From Ruminococcus sp. UBA946 (GTDB taxonomy: Bacteria; Bacillota; Clostridia; Oscillospirales; Ruminococcaceae): a DNA stretch of 23,190 nt. The position numbers were made by a program, and so were the translations under genes. Below, one piece after another: positions 23,176 to 23,190 of the stretch. The stretch's first letter is position 1. Each line of letters starts with the position of its first letter. The stretch is from assembly GCA_002293295.1 (NCBI GenBank), contig DBCY01000129.1, positions 1 through 23,190 on the forward strand. Direction: 5' to 3'. Below the pieces are notes generated by a model that was not told the DNA's origin, made no database searches, and worked only from the letters and a program-made list of their open reading frames with translations.

Positions 23176-23190
23176 ATAGCAGTTATGACA

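Larger units (their letters stand above)
20354..23190. mobile_element. One end of an integrative mobilizable element (partial)
   Basis: Directly after tRNA-Glu come a tyrosine integrase, a MobV relaxase and a hairpin resembling an oriT, all on or facing the minus strand. This is the usual layout of one end of a small mobilizable element inserted next to a tRNA gene. No type IV secretion genes are visible, so it would need a helper. The other attachment site and any cargo lie beyond the window; the exact left boundary is not resolved. Confidence 0.65.

Noticed and set aside
1..23190. CRISPR array, rRNA or insertion sequence
   Set aside because: No regularly spaced repeats, no rRNA-like sequence and no transposase other than the tyrosine integrase were seen by reading.

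Overview
The window looks like a chromosomal segment of an anaerobic low-to-mid-GC Firmicute, most likely a gut clostridium of the Oscillospiraceae/Ruminococcaceae type. The basis is AGGAGG-type ribosome binding sites before most genes, TTGACA/TATAAT promoters, a PF06541 (CmpB-like) membrane protein, a short ACT-domain SerA beside SerC, a thrombospondin-type-3 lipoprotein and a MobV/tyrosine-recombinase element. The taxon is inference; no rRNA is present.

Positions 38-6950 (+) read as one operon. It has an extended -10 promoter, two dynamin-like GTPases flanking a protein that resembles an M48 metallopeptidase with its zinc site lost, a membrane-anchored D,D-carboxypeptidase and uracil-DNA glycosylase, and it ends in a hairpin. 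The dynamin / pseudo-M48 / dynamin trio next to a peptidoglycan enzyme is the best candidate for an undescribed membrane system here. Opposite it lies a CmpB-like membrane protein with a coiled-coil tail (6961-7881, -).

Positions 8260-10208 (+) hold a very short membrane-fusion adaptor and a MacB-type permease with no ATPase gene. Next come a strongly promoted SCP2-like protein with a histone-H1-like Ala/Lys tail (10652-11284), a 4'-phosphopantetheinyl transferase and a small XRE regulator. On the minus strand, serC, serA and a small DUF4870-like membrane protein form an operon with a near-consensus promoter. Behind it is a winged-helix/DUF2087 regulator whose own promoter sits inside a symmetric array of four TTACG boxes, which suggests autoregulation.

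Positions 16264-19903 (+) look accessory: a Ca2+-binding TSP3-repeat lipoprotein, an acetyltransferase fragment, a P-loop kinase-like gene whose ATG appears mutated to ATA, a HAD-IIIA phosphatase-like protein with DxQ in place of DxD, and a flavoprotein with a CX2CX2CX5C cluster.

Positions 20106-20395 hold tRNA-Met(CAT) and tRNA-Glu(TTC) with a consensus promoter and terminator. Directly after them is one end of an integrative mobilizable element: a Tn916-type integrase, a MobV relaxase and a possible oriT hairpin at the window edge. The far end of the element is outside the window.
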